A DNA stretch of 64,000 nt from Nymphaea colorata (GCF_008831285.2 NC_045138.2:1499143-1563142); one strand, 5' to 3'; counted from the stretch's first letter, positions 29,001 to 39,645 are shown. The notes: generated by a model not told the origin, from the letters alone. Numbers and translations are program-made.

Positions 29001-31492
29001 TCACTGGAGGTACTCTTCTATGCCTGGCACAAGCTAAGCTTGTAAAAAGCTTTTCTCCTATTGCTTTATCATTGCACTTGTGACTGCTGGCATGTCTCAG
29101 ACTCTCGAGTAACAGGGAGACTGATTTTTTTTATACATCAACTTAAACGATTGAGAACAAAAGTTTAGTTTATATTTGTCCATGTTAAGGGGGGATGCAG
29201 TGACAGTGATTTGTGCTGCTTTTATGTGAATGTTCTGCTAAGTAATTCTTTGAGAGTGAAGATAATACACTGGCATAATGTTCTGCCAAGTAATTCTTTG
29301 AGAGTGAAGATAATACACTGACATAAAAATATTTTTGTGTCTCTATGGATGCAGACATCGTATTATGATCATGGAGAAAAGAGAGAGAGAGCAGTATAAA
29401 ATTCTAGGGTCTGGGGCTAAATATTCCAATATTACTTGTAAATCAGCTGATGTCATCTGCAATATGTTGAATAAATTTTAAATTGGATCATTCTACATTA
29501 ACTTGATGGTGTTTTCCATAGTAGTACAAGTGGTTGGTTCGCTTTTGGACATGCCTTATTTGCTTTTTTTTCCTTTTATGGTCACATTAGGCGAGGTGCT
29601 AGAACCTTGTTCAGATCAACGATTAAATCAATCATCAGGAGACAAATTAGGCAAAAAAATAGGATACATAATGGGAAAATAGAACTTCCATTAAAGAGAG
29701 CAAATGAAACACTTTCATAAAATTCTAAGAATGAAGTTTTCATTCTGGACGTGCTAAATCATGAATTAATAACTGCAGCCAATCTCCAACCAAACTCAGA
29801 AACAACAGGCATGAACTATCATCCCCTATCTCTATCTATATATACATGCAGAACAGGCACAATGCAGCTATAGATATACAGATCCAAATATAGAATAGGT
29901 ACATATAGCACCTGAGATATCCTATTTCAGGGAATAAAATGTGGATCATCTTTGGAGAGATGGCTGAGTGGTTGATAGCTCCAGTCTTGAAAACGGGTGT
30001 AGTTACTCATAAAATTGTGCACGACAAATAGGAGCTAACCATATAAACACATTATGGTTCCTTGTGGGAAAAAAAAAAAACTAGTTGCTGCCTTGCTGGG
30101 ATGAGGTTAACAGAATCCCAGCGAATGGAGATATAGATAGAGATGTTAATGGTTTTCATTACAGAACCACCTAGAGTTGTAATTTCCATTATTAAGTAAT
30201 TTCCCATAATGGATCTGCAATAAGATAGTTTATTTACGACAAAGTCAACAGATCTCAAACAATGCATAAATTAGGATTTATGGCTACAAACCATTGAGGG
30301 TGGTTCCAGATCTGGGCCAGGACGGACTATTATAGTTAATTTATTAAAGCCATTGAATTCAGAATATGATAAGGTAAAGTAACCTCTGGATGGGAACTAC
30401 ACCTCCTATGGGTGTCACAATGGCTTTATTTTCAGTGTTCTCATCCAATGTTCTAAAACCCAGTGACTCGGGACTCGACTCGTTTCTTTTTTGAGTCGTG
30501 ACTCGGTGGTCAACTGTGACTCGTGACTCAGTGGATCAAAGCGACTTGGGCTGTTTTATAAGTTGATTTGGACTAATCCTAACTTGCTAACATGCTAACT
30601 TAAGACATAAAACATAAAGCTAACATTTTAGAATTAAAAATAACTAAGCAAAATTGTAACACTTTTGGACGCCTTTTTAGGCTAGGCATGCTGGCACCAG
30701 CTGTCTTGACAATTAAGATGTATGTTGGATAGAAAATATGAGAGACCTATATTTTATAAAATTTAGTATTATATATAAAATGGTACACATTCATATGCTA
30801 TTTATGTCATCGTAGTAATATATTATTAAAAGTTGCTATTTGTATGCTGATATGCATTATGCAACATTATATGTTGTATATTAATAATAAAATATATTAC
30901 AAAACAAAATATATACATATATCCCTATTTTCATACAAAGAATATTGATGTCATGACTAACCGTGTCACGAAGTTGACCAAGTGAGTCATCAATTCTCTA
31001 TTTCCTGGATCACTGGGTTGCAGAACATTGCAGGGAACAACTTGAACTGATTCACATACAGTGATTTTGTTGATGTAATTCATTATGAAACAAGGGTCCC
31101 TCATCATGCCACATTGTTTTGCTGTTGCTAAAGCTTATATGTCCTTTTTCCCCTATTTGTAGTAAGCGCAAAAGCTGTTGTTGTTTGACAGTGAATTCCC
31201 AACCGAGAGAGCCTGCATAGTTACTCAACGTCCTATGCTTAAGGCAGGAAATTTTGCTGAGAGCCCATTCTCAGAGATTGTGGCGGAGGTGGTGTCAGTG
31301 AAGAGAGCTCCTGTTGTGGTTCTGAATGTAACTTTCATGTCTGCCTTCCGAAGTGATGCACATATTGGCAATTGGAGTGATGTACCATCGGTCGAAGACT
31401 GCAGTCATTGGTGCCTTCCTGGAGTGCCTGATGCCTGGAATGAGATTCTCCTTTCTTACCTGCCAAAGAAGAAAGGAGTTCCTCCGAGATGA
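26080..31492 (+). CDS. TRICHOME BIREFRINGENCE-LIKE (TBL) wall polysaccharide O-acetyltransferase
   Basis: Exons 26080-26480, 26942-27331, 28851-29009 and 31192-31492 give 416 residues with consistent phases. A basic N-terminus and one membrane segment (about 35-57) predict a type II Golgi protein. The TBL domain begins with [20 protein letters not shown] at about residue 80. The PC-esterase domain carries the nucleophile motif VGDSMGR (GDS at 153-155) and, near the C-terminus, [16 protein letters not shown] with the DxxH pair Asp386 and His389. These are the catalytic residues of the family, which O-acetylates xylan, mannan or pectin. The substrate cannot be told from sequence alone, and I cannot assign a TBL number. 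Intron 3 (about 2.2 kb) contains a terminal-repeat element at 30446-31030 and a 48-bp duplication at 29229-29325. An ATG was preferred over an in-frame GTG three codons upstream. Confidence 0.93.
29229..29325. repeat. 48-bp tandem duplication in TBL intron 3
   Basis: TGTTCTGCTAAGTAATTCTT begins at 29231 and, with one change, again at 29279. Both are followed by GAGAGTGAAGATAATACACTG. Only two or three differences separate the copies, so the event is recent. Confidence 0.9.
30446..31030. mobile_element. Terminal-repeat element in TBL intron 3
   Basis: The left end reads CAATGTTCTAAAACCCAGTG and the right end is its inverted match (CACTGGGTTGCAGAACATTG), about 19 of 21 bases in agreement. Just inside the left end are repeats of GACTCGTGACTC; the rest of the 585 bp is AT-rich. 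It is non-coding and looks like a non-autonomous DNA transposon. No clear flanking duplication was found. Confidence 0.6.
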
Positions 31493-32206
31493 ATTGGCTT
31501 GTGGTGATGGGAAATTCTTTTCTATTCTTTTGGATGGATGCACCCTTCCCTGCTGTGGTGGGCAGTACCTCAGACTGGTGTCTGGGGGTTTCTCTTGCAA
31601 GAAGCACATATAGCTTCATCATTCTTGCTTCTCAAGTAATTTTTCCAGTATTGCTTGGGAAGCATATCCGTGTCAATTCTTCTACAGGGTACACATTATA
31701 GCAGCTAAGATCGTTTCATTTGTTGTTTGTTGTAAATGAGTCTAATACAAATCAGTTTTTTTCATTAGATCGTTATTTTTGTCACCAACAAGTTAAATTA
31801 CTGACTGATGTGCCTTACAAGTAATCTCAAAAGTGGAGGGAACGTTTTATGGTTTCCGATGCCTTTGTCTTCACGATCAATACTAATAGCAGGAAGCATG
31901 TTTTGAATTCATTTGTGCAAGACACTGCTATGTTCTGCCATTCCTTTTAATGGTTGATGGTATTCTTGACGAGGCCCCAAAGGCAAGCAATTGTGGCCCT
32001 AGAAGTGCATTAGAATTCCAAAAATGACAACCTAGCAAATCTTGCCACTGGAGGCAAGATTCAAATCTCAAACAAGTAATCAGAGTTGGAGTCAAGCTGC
32101 TGCTGAATTACAAATACCCTAATTGGTTACAGGTCTCCATGTTCACAGCAGAACCCAGATTCCCTGTACAGATTTGCTATCTTCAGAAAAAATATTCTTG
32201 TTTTCC
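31493..32206. other. TBL 3' region and TED7-like promoter
   Basis: Only about 715 bp separate the TBL stop from the TED7-like start, both on the plus strand. The first few hundred bp should be the TBL 3' untranslated region and the rest the TED7-like promoter. Open frames overlapping the TBL end at 31295-31701 are shadows. No TATA box is convincing. Confidence 0.4.
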
Positions 32207-32866
32207 ATGGCATACTTCCAGCCTGACTATTTCCCTGGGTTCATTGCACCACCACCTCCGCATCTGCCACCGCCTCATAGCTATGTTCACCCACCTCCAT
32301 CGTCACCCAGCTCAAAGTCACCGCCAACTCCACCACCTGCACCTCATTCTGCTGCACCCCCTCCATCTCATATCTTCCCACCTCCATCACCTCATGCCTT
32401 CCCACCACCGCCACATCACACATTCCCACCTCCATCACCTCATGTCTACCCCCAACCACCACCTCATGTCTACCCCCAACCGCCACCTTTCCATCCCAAC
32501 ATCCCTCCACCAGCTCCTGCTCACCATTCAACAGTCATAATAGTTGTTTTCGCCTCCTTGGGAGGTCTCTTTTTCCTTGCATTCCTTTCTCTTGCTCTTT
32601 GTTGCTTTATCAAGAAGAGGAAGAAGCAGGTGGAGAAGTCGGAGATAATCAACGTGGAGGAGCACTTCAAAGTCCAGGAGGCTATAGTGCCCGGGCCTCA
32701 TGGCCAGGAAACTGTTGTGTTGTCCATAGAAGAGGACATCAAGTTTGAAGAGAAGGTGAAGAAGGATGAAAAGCTCAGTGAAGCAGATGAAGGGGCCGTT
32801 ACCATCCATGGAGAGCCCTCTCATTCCCACAGCTCTGATCTGCTTCATATTAAGCACAAGGCCTGA
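32207..32866 (+). CDS. TED7: TED7-like proline-rich single-pass membrane protein
   Basis: An intronless gene of 219 residues. The ATG at 32207 (TTTTCCATGG) opens [12 protein letters not shown]. Residues 15-106 are a Pro/His/Ser/Tyr-rich extracellular part with repeated PPPSPHxF/Y and PQPPPHVY blocks. A membrane segment (about 109-135) is followed by the basic stop-transfer KKRKK. The acidic cytosolic tail contains [20 protein letters not shown]. This layout and tail recall TRACHEARY ELEMENT DIFFERENTIATION-RELATED 6/7, small membrane proteins of differentiating xylem that act in secondary wall formation with cellulose synthase. There is no cleaved signal peptide. A polyadenylation-type AATAAA lies at 32892. 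It could be a TED6-type paralog. Confidence 0.75.
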   Translation: MAYFQPDYFPGFIAPPPPHLPPPHSYVHPPPSSPSSKSPPTPPPAPHSAAPPPSHIFPPPSPHAFPPPPHHTFPPPSPHVYPQPPPHVYPQPPPFHPNIPPPAPAHHSTVIIVVFASLGGLFFLAFLSLALCCFIKKRKKQVEKSEIINVEEHFKVQEAIVPGPHGQETVVLSIEEDIKFEEKVKKDEKLSEADEGAVTIHGEPSHSHSSDLLHIKHKA

Positions 32867-32891
32867 TGAACCACTTATTTGTGTGAAGAAC

Positions 32892-32897
32892 AATAAA
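32892..32897 (+). terminator. Polyadenylation-type AATAAA of the TED7-like gene
   Basis: AATAAA lies 26 nt past the stop codon; a second lies near 33010. Plant signals are loose, so this is suggestive only. Confidence 0.4.
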
Positions 32898-33365
32898 TAA
32901 CCGTTATTCTTTTTCTTATTATCCATATTTGCGATAAACAAGAACAAAGTGTCGCTGTAAACTCCTGCAAGGCATGGAATTTGTTTCTATCTTGTTTGTC
33001 AATTATTTAATAAATATTTGAACAAGTCCTCGGGTTTTGTTCGTAAGGAATGCCATATGAATCTCGTGGCCTCTTTTAAACATTGGTGCTCTTTTATTTG
33101 AAACACAATTCATTTGAGACATAACCTGAAACCACCAGATTGGTGATTAATGAGATTTCTTCAAGCAAAAGCTCTTATGCTAATTTAGGGGCCTATAACA
33201 CAAAAAGGTAAAAGAAAAATAAAGGGAAGCTCATAAGAAAAACGCTATGAGCACGCACGGAGTACTAGGAATATATATCAGCCTTTTGTACCATAACCAT
33301 CGACCTGATGACAGGAACATTGTCAAGATAAATGCATTTTTCTCGTCTCCTTCTGCTTTCCAGCA

Positions 33366-33498
33366 GTAAGAATGCTAGTATAGAGAAAGAAGAATGTTGT
33401 AAGAATGTTAGTACAGAGCAAGAAGGCGGTTGTAAGAATGCTAGTACAGAGAAAGAAGGCGATTGTAAGAATGCTAGTACAGAGAAGGAAGGCGGTTG
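33366..33498. repeat. 33-bp minisatellite, four copies
   Basis: The unit GTAAGAATGCTAGTACAGAG plus 13 bp recurs at 33366, 33399, 33432 and 33465, an exact 33-bp period. It lies between the convergent TED7-like and PPR genes. Because 33 is a multiple of three it opens an 11-residue periodic frame (MLVQRKKAVVR-like), which I consider incidental. Confidence 0.92.
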
Positions 33499-33641
33499 AC
33501 TGCCATAGGAGTAGGAACGTTAGGACGAAAAGGGCTTGTGTTGAACTTTCCTGGGATATGTTGATACAACAAACTTCTCTTCTTCTTCGACTATTTAACC
33601 CATTTTCCTATTTCATCTGTAAATAAAGGGCATACAACTGC

Positions 33642-36386
33642 TCACCAAAACCCTTTGCATGAGCAGGAACCCTTGCAGAAATGATGAAACCGACTTGAAT
33701 CTCGAACAATAATCTCATGATCAACAATTTGTGAAATAAACTTGATCGCAGAATGACAATCACCACACACTCGAAGGTTCTTGGTAATCCTAATTGGAGT
33801 CCCGGGTACTGCCTCAAGGAGTGCAAAGGCGAGTGCCAGCTTCTCACTGTGTTCAGAGAGAAGTGAATCCTTCTCTTCTTCATCCACATCATGAAGGGCA
33901 AAGCTGGTTTCTGGAACGTAACCAATCTCTCGGATCCTTTTCAACAAGGTCTTAAGCATCACATATATTTCAACTGATCGAGGGTGTGCGTAGTCTCCAG
34001 CAAAGAAGACAGTAGTACCACCCCTGCCCTGGACCCAGCTGCACCCAGGTCTCTTTTTTATTCCAGATGACCTCATCAAGCCCCGAATTCTTGCAACATC
34101 CTTCCAGCGGCCAGCATTGGCATATATGTTGGAGAGTAGTGTAAATGATCCATCAGTTCCATCTGAGTCCAATTCTAATAGCCTCTTTGCTGCGTATTCG
34201 CCAAGCTCCACATTTTTGTGAATCCTGCATGCACTAAGGAGTGCCACCCATACAACATAGCTAGGTTCCGTTGGCATGCTTGCTATAAGTTCTTGCACCT
34301 CATCCAAATGGCCTGCTCGGCCAAGAAGGTCAACCATGCAAGCATAGTGTTCAGCTCCAGCAACTACTCCATAATCTGGAGTCATCCTTTCAAAATACTT
34401 GCGCCCTTCATCCAGTAGTCCAGAATGACTACATGCATAAAGCAGCACAAGGAAGGTTACATCATCAGGCACAAAGCCATCTCTTTGCATCTGATGAAAC
34501 ATGCCAATGGCATCATTGCCACGCCCATGCACTCCATAACCAGTCATCATTGAGGTCCAAGATACTTCATTTCTTTGAGGCATCCTATCAAAAACTTTCC
34601 TTGCTGTTTCTATGGTGCCACACTTGGAATACATATCTATGAGGCAGTTAGAGACAAAAGGAACAGGATACTTGCTGTTTCTATAAACAAATGCATGGAT
34701 CTGTTTACCCTCACGCAGTGCAGACAAATCAGCACAGGCCATCAAAGCACATGATATGGTAAATGAATTGGGCTTGGCTTGAGAATGCAGCATATCAGAG
34801 AAGAGTCGTAGAGCATTGTTGGCATTGCCATTTTGAACGTGACCTCCAATCATGACGGTCCATGTAACCACATTTCTGTCTAATGAAGAGGCAGACATGC
34901 CTGTTGAATTGAATAAAACTTCTGCAGATTCCATAAGCTTGCACTTGGCATACATGTCAATAAGAGCATTGTTCAGCATGGCATTTTCTTCACAAATGTT
35001 ACTAGCAGGATAATATTTTAAAATATGACCATGCACTTCCTTTCCTTGAACCAATGCTCCAACAGAGGCACATGCTGATAGGAGTGATATGAGGGTGATA
35101 GCATTGGGCTTTGCACCTGAAAGTTGCATTTTCCTAAAAATTGTCAAGGCCTCATTCCCTTGTCCTCTCTGTGCATAACCAGCAATTACTGCACTCCAAG
35201 TTACAACATCGAGTGATATATCATCTGCCTGCATCTCATTAAATAGCTGAACTGCACTCTCACAATCACCACTCTGGGAGTAGCCAGTAACCATAGCATT
35301 CCAAGAAACCACATCCCTAGTTGCCATTCTATTGAAAACCTTGACAGCTTGTAGCATCAGGCTACATTTGCAATACATGTCAATAATTGCATTATTTACA
35401 AAAAGATCACAAGAGAGCCCCTTTCGTATGGCATAACCATGTATCTGCTTGCCGCCTAGGGCATATCGCAGTGACGCACAGGCGGGAAGAACATTGACAA
35501 GGCTTATCCTATCTGGGATAAGTCTTTTTTTTATCAACCTTGCCTCATCATACTCTTGCATCCTGGAGAACATCTGTAAACCAGTTTCTGGATTGCCACC
35601 TTGGACATAAGCTGCTACTATTGAGTTCCAGGAAACAACATCTCTTTGGTCGGCTGGCATTGCATTAAATATGTCATGCGCATTCTTGATGCATCCACAC
35701 CTTGCATACATAGAAATGAGGGCATTATAGACAAATACATTTGCCACAAAACCATCAGTAGAAATGTAGCGGTGGATTTCTTTTCCATCATCTAAGGCAG
35801 ACAGCTCACCACATGCTTTTAGGACAAAAGGAAAAGTAAAATTATCTGGCTTCACCCCAACCTTGAGCATGCGCTTGTAAAGGCTGACTGCATCTGCAAA
35901 TAAGCCATGCTTGACATGTTCCTTGATAGTGGTATTCCACCAGAAAACAGACAAGGGCTGGGAGGAGACCTGGCAATTGGACACAATAGAGCGAGCTTCT
36001 GATAGACTGCCGCATTTCAAGTACATGTCCACCAGACAGCTTTGGATAGCATAATGGGCCTGTATCCCTAGGTCCACTATTTGTTGATGAACCCGCCTCC
36101 CATGAGACAGACACTTGCTTCTGATGCAGTTCTTCAAGAGGGATATCATGTCTTCTATGCTTTTTCCGTCTTCGTGCACATTGTGACTTACATTCTCCTC
36201 CACAGAACATAAACACTGATAAGATGTTGCTGAAGACAAGGAGGATGAAAATTTCCCCTGCCATAAATGTCTACCACAAAGGCTGGCAGGGAAAAAGAAA
36301 GGCCCCTTTTTCGCCAGGCTGAACAAATATAATATCATGCCAACTCCCCTCCATATTCTAGGCCTGCTGAAAGAGCAGAAATCCAA
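33642..36386 (-). CDS. DYW-class pentatricopeptide repeat protein (At5g16860-type)
   Basis: An intronless gene of 914 residues. The first 50 or so residues are hydrophobic/basic and fit an organelle targeting peptide; translation could also start at Met17. From about residue 70 to 700 it is an array of P, L and S type PPR motifs (for example DVVSWNAMVTGYSQSGDCES and NALIDMYAKC). E and E+ motifs follow. The DYW deaminase-like domain has HSE at 846-848, CGDC at 874-877 and the second zinc-site HxxxxxxCSC at 901-910. The array and tail (GYVPETSFALHDVDEEEKDS) match Arabidopsis At5g16860 as I recall it. Such proteins bind organelle RNA and direct C-to-U editing. The target site is unknown. The last three residues are GFW, where DYW is usual. 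Confidence 0.95.
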   Translation of the reverse strand: MDFCSFSRPRIWRGVGMILYLFSLAKKGPFFFPASLCGRHLWQGKFSSSLSSATSYQCLCSVEENVSHNVHEDGKSIEDMISLLKNCIRSKCLSHGRRVHQQIVDLGIQAHYAIQSCLVDMYLKCGSLSEARSIVSNCQVSSQPLSVFWWNTTIKEHVKHGLFADAVSLYKRMLKVGVKPDNFTFPFVLKACGELSALDDGKEIHRYISTDGFVANVFVYNALISMYARCGCIKNAHDIFNAMPADQRDVVSWNSIVAAYVQGGNPETGLQMFSRMQEYDEARLIKKRLIPDRISLVNVLPACASLRYALGGKQIHGYAIRKGLSCDLFVNNAIIDMYCKCSLMLQAVKVFNRMATRDVVSWNAMVTGYSQSGDCESAVQLFNEMQADDISLDVVTWSAVIAGYAQRGQGNEALTIFRKMQLSGAKPNAITLISLLSACASVGALVQGKEVHGHILKYYPASNICEENAMLNNALIDMYAKCKLMESAEVLFNSTGMSASSLDRNVVTWTVMIGGHVQNGNANNALRLFSDMLHSQAKPNSFTISCALMACADLSALREGKQIHAFVYRNSKYPVPFVSNCLIDMYSKCGTIETARKVFDRMPQRNEVSWTSMMTGYGVHGRGNDAIGMFHQMQRDGFVPDDVTFLVLLYACSHSGLLDEGRKYFERMTPDYGVVAGAEHYACMVDLLGRAGHLDEVQELIASMPTEPSYVVWVALLSACRIHKNVELGEYAAKRLLELDSDGTDGSFTLLSNIYANAGRWKDVARIRGLMRSSGIKKRPGCSWVQGRGGTTVFFAGDYAHPRSVEIYVMLKTLLKRIREIGYVPETSFALHDVDEEEKDSLLSEHSEKLALAFALLEAVPGTPIRITKNLRVCGDCHSAIKFISQIVDHEIIVRDSSRFHHFCKGSCSCKGFW

Positions 36387-37530
36387 AATGAAGCCAATTT
36401 TGGCAGGTTAGAACCTTCACTAAGTACAAGTGATCATCCATAGCACCTCTCCTACCTGTAACAATATGAACACATCAAAGTTTCAGAAAACTGAGCATCA
36501 AGGACGGCAATGGGATCTCCTGTTTGGAAGAGAGACCGCCAGAGAATCTCTGCCACACAGGATTCTTGCTGGGAGCTAATTAATTCCTTTCTCACTGTAG
36601 CTCCAGTACAGGTGATGATGGACATGACAGATTGCAATTTAACAATAAAAAATAAGATTATAAAACATCAATCTAAACACTTCCAAGGGAATAAAAAGTT
36701 TTTCTGTTTGTACAACTTCCAATATTCATACCGAGTGCAACTCCTAGTTTTTATACTAAATCTCCAAACCACAATGGGATTCTAAACTCATGCTTAATGT
36801 ACAATGAGTATTTAAAGATCAGATTTAGAACAATGTCATGGTAAACCTGGGATAAGGAAATTATAGAAAGAGTGAAAGACAAGGTGGCAGTACTCAGGGG
36901 GCAAGAGGTTGCCACTATTCCTATACATATATTTGAAAATTGAAAGAAACCCTAGCCGAGACAGAGAAACATAGACTTACAGTCCGTGCCTTGACCATAA
37001 GAATGATGATAGATCGATCAGATATCTTTGCAAGAAATCTAGAAAGCATTAAGTAGCATGCAGACAAGCATAACAAATGAAAGTCTATCTAATCTGGTTT
37101 GGAATATCATTATGAGGACAATGAACAAATAGGATCGATACTTAAACAATCTCAGCAGTCAGCACATACTCTTTTTGGGAGGGGAAAAGGTGTGTGATGA
37201 AACAGAAAAGGAGTTTTCAACAGCTATTTTGCTTATATACACCTTAGCAAGAGAAGCAAGAAATGCATTTGGGTGCAAGCAAAAGGGGAAAAAACAAATG
37301 TCTGCAACTTGGCACCTTAAATTTTGTCGAAGACTATCAAAATGGTTTTGAAAAAAAAATAGCGTATGGGATTACGCAAGGAGATGCTAACTACTAATGG
37401 CTCAATAGCCTCATACATGATCTGAAGTGAACTTCAGAATTACGTGAGGGTGACTTGGTTGGAGGGAGGGAGGAGATAGAAAGAGTTTTAGGGTTTCACC
37501 ATTGGGGGTCTTGGGCGCTTCTCCGGTCTG
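36387..37530. other. PPR upstream region
   Basis: On the minus strand, CTAGGGTTTCTTTC near 36950 resembles a plant leader, so the PPR transcript may start around 36970. On the plus strand, TTTTAGGGTTTCACC near 37490 precedes the frame at 37531. This could be a divergent promoter region. No TATA box is clear. Confidence 0.3.
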
Positions 37531-38148
37531 ATGTCCGTGGTTTCTCCAGCAGCCCGGCCGCCTGAGGGGGTCGAGAGCGTAAAGGGCCACCGTCCGGTTG
37601 TCTTCAAGCTACAGGCGGTAGATAAGGAGGTTCCAGTGGGGTTCAGTCAGCAAGCGCAAAAGGGGGATGTGGGATCCCTTCACGAAACAACTTCAACACG
37701 GAGGATTGTTCCAGGCATCAGCTTGTCATCAGTCCTGACGACCCAGGATCCTCTGGCCTCCTTGCAGGCGAGGGAGAAGCCGGTTATCGATGAGGGCTCA
37801 TTGCACAGTCGAAGAGGCGGGAGAGTGCGTGGTCGAAACGTTGGGGAGAATCCGCTTTGCGTCTCGCAAATAACGACGCAGGAACTTAAGATCGAGGATT
37901 CTTCGTCGGCCTCCGGAATGCGCGTGTTTTTTCTTATATTGCTTGCTGCTGAGAGAAGTGCCCGTTTGGTTGGAGTGGATCAGTTTACCAGGCCAATGGA
38001 GAGAATCGTCTTTGCTCTCATTCAAATCAAAGTTCCTCTCGGATTTATTCCAATCAGTGATATAGAGCTAGAAATCATTGACGGCTCGGTGATCTCACAA
38101 GTTATCGGATTTATTCCAATCAGTAATATGGAGCTTCGTCCTCGTTGA
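37531..38148 (+). CDS. Unassigned 205-codon open frame, GC-richer than its surroundings
   Basis: Opens MSVVSPAARPPEGVESVKGH and is preceded by a TAGGGTTTCACC leader-like sequence. Composition is close to even GC in a window that is otherwise strongly AT-rich. The middle is rich in Arg, Ser and Gly, with a hydrophobic MRVFFLILLAAE stretch at about residue 130. Near the end GFIPISDIELE is followed by GFIPISNMELR, encoded by a near-identical DNA repeat at 38039-38071 and 38103-38135. No family is recognised. It might be a relic piece of a transposable element, a lineage-specific gene or chance. Being open over 600 bp in GC-rich sequence is weak evidence. Confidence 0.25.
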   Translation: MSVVSPAARPPEGVESVKGHRPVVFKLQAVDKEVPVGFSQQAQKGDVGSLHETTSTRRIVPGISLSSVLTTQDPLASLQAREKPVIDEGSLHSRRGGRVRGRNVGENPLCVSQITTQELKIEDSSSASGMRVFFLILLAAERSARLVGVDQFTRPMERIVFALIQIKVPLGFIPISDIELEIIDGSVISQVIGFIPISNMELRPR

Positions 38149-38716
38149 GCTGTCTTCCCTCGTTCGTCTGATTATGCTGGACTCCAGCTCAAGTGAGCGC
38201 TGTGAAACCAGTATTGATCCTCCTCATGCAACAGCAGCTTCAGGTTCTCCTTCAAATCTACCTCTTGAAGAGTCGCCCATAGATTCCTCCCTTTGGCCAA
38301 TCCTCATCCTGACCTCTTGAATACCGGAAGGTCTCTGGTCTTCGTTCGACTACACTCGCCTCCAGCCTTTTCACTACCTTGATCATCGAACAACCATGAA
38401 TTCTGGGCCTCCATTATTGGCAGTGCTAGTGAATCAACTGTTTTGAAATCTAAATACATGTTTACCTGCAAGAGAATGAGCTCAAACAAGAAATTGAAAA
38501 AGATGGGCTTGCGATCCCATGACGAAACTATTGTTTTGTTCTTGCAATGAAAAATTTGTGGCGCCACCTCTGAAGCAAAAGATTACATTATCAAATTCAG
38601 GACAATTGTTGGTCCAATAAACTCATGCATGAGATCCTTTAACTTCAATCAAACAATTGCCATTAAAATCACCAACGTATAATTTGGGACCATCAATGTC
38701 ATGTAGCACATAGTTA
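38149..38716. other. Spacer after the unassigned frame
   Basis: The first 200 bp continue the GC-richer composition and may belong to the same relic. After about 38400 the sequence is ordinary AT-rich spacer. Nothing further is recognised. Confidence 0.3.
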
Positions 38717-38930
38717 ATGAGTTGAGTTCGAATTTAAATATATACTCGAAATGGAGTTAAAAAAACTAGACAGGCTAACTAAAACGAGTTAAATGAGTTG
38801 AGTTCGAGCTCGACACAATATAGTCGAGTCGACATTGAGTTTGCTATATGAAGTTTGACTCTCGAGTTCAAGCTCAAGCTCGATCTTTTCGAGTCAAGTT
38901 GAGCTCGACTTAGCTCATGTGTGGCTCTAA
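38717..38930. repeat. GAGCTCGA-rich family fragment (copy 3)
   Basis: Degenerate GAGTTCGAGCTCGACAC and TCAAGCTCAAGCTCGA runs like those in the complete copy at 1985-2486. The TAGGGGTGAAC-type ends are missing, so this is a fragment. Boundaries are approximate. Confidence 0.5.
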
Positions 38931-39007
38931 TTAAAACCCAACATGCTCACTCATATAATGAATTTTTGGGGTCCAAAAGTCTTTGTAGGTGATGGGAAGG
39001 CAACCGG

Positions 39008-39327
39008 AGAGCCTTTCAGGTCAACCAATAAGTAAATAATAACATTTTGTTGGACTGTATGGGCAGTTGCCCACACATGCGGACCACAGAGCCTTTCAGG
39101 GTCAACCAATAAGTAAATAATAACATTTAGTTGGACTGTATGGGCAGTTGCCCACACATGCCGACCCCAGAGCCTTTTAGGGTCAATCAATAAGTAAATA
39201 ATAACATTTAGTTGGACTGTATGGGCAGTTGCCCACACATGCTGATCCCAGAGCCTTTCAGGGTCAACCAATAAGTAAATAATAACATTTAGTTGGACTG
39301 TGTGGGCAGTTGCCCACACATGCCGAC
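39008..39327. repeat. 81-bp minisatellite, about four copies
   Basis: Units begin with GAGCCTTTCAGGGTCAACCA at about 39009, 39089, 39170 and 39251; the first is one base shorter. Each contains the palindrome TGGGCAGTTGCCCA followed by CACATG. Because the period is 27 codons the minus strand stays open as a repeated WATAHTVQLNVIIYLL unit, bounded by 38951-39319. I do not regard that frame as a proven gene. Confidence 0.9.
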
Positions 39328-39645
39328 AAGTGACTTCACCCCTGCCATCAACTCGACCTGCTATGCAATGCCATTCAAGGCAGGTTCAAAGTTTTATACA
39401 ATTGGTGAGGTGACCTCAAGGTAAGTAAAGCAAGTTTCACCAACTAGGCATCACACCAAAAGTATTTTTTCCTTAATTATCTAATTAAACAAGTCCATAA
39501 TGTATAACAGAGTTGTCCTTTTTCTATTATTTGCATGGTTGTGTATGTGTGCATTTAACATGCATAAGCAAGCATTTTACTAAAGTTTAACCCCATTTAA
39601 TTATTTTAATTATTTGTTGATTAAGCCCAAATGGTTGATAGGACC

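Noticed and set aside
31295-31701. Several 70-104 codon frames overlapping the end of the TBL gene
   Set aside because: Shadows of exon 4 or chance frames in its 3' untranslated region.
32241-32531. Minus-strand frame and a second plus-strand frame over the TED7-like gene
   Set aside because: Shadows of the biased proline-rich coding sequence.
33366-33498. CRISPR-like array
   Set aside because: The units are contiguous minisatellite copies with no unique spacers, and the genome is that of a plant.
33608-33925. Second minus-strand frame at the PPR 3' end, and plus-strand frames at 34218-34642
   Set aside because: Alternative-frame shadows of the intact 914-codon PPR gene.
39008-39327. A repeat-protein gene on the minus strand
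   Set aside because: The open frame follows from the 81-bp period. There is no promoter, splice structure or family match, so it is kept only as a repeat and a finding.
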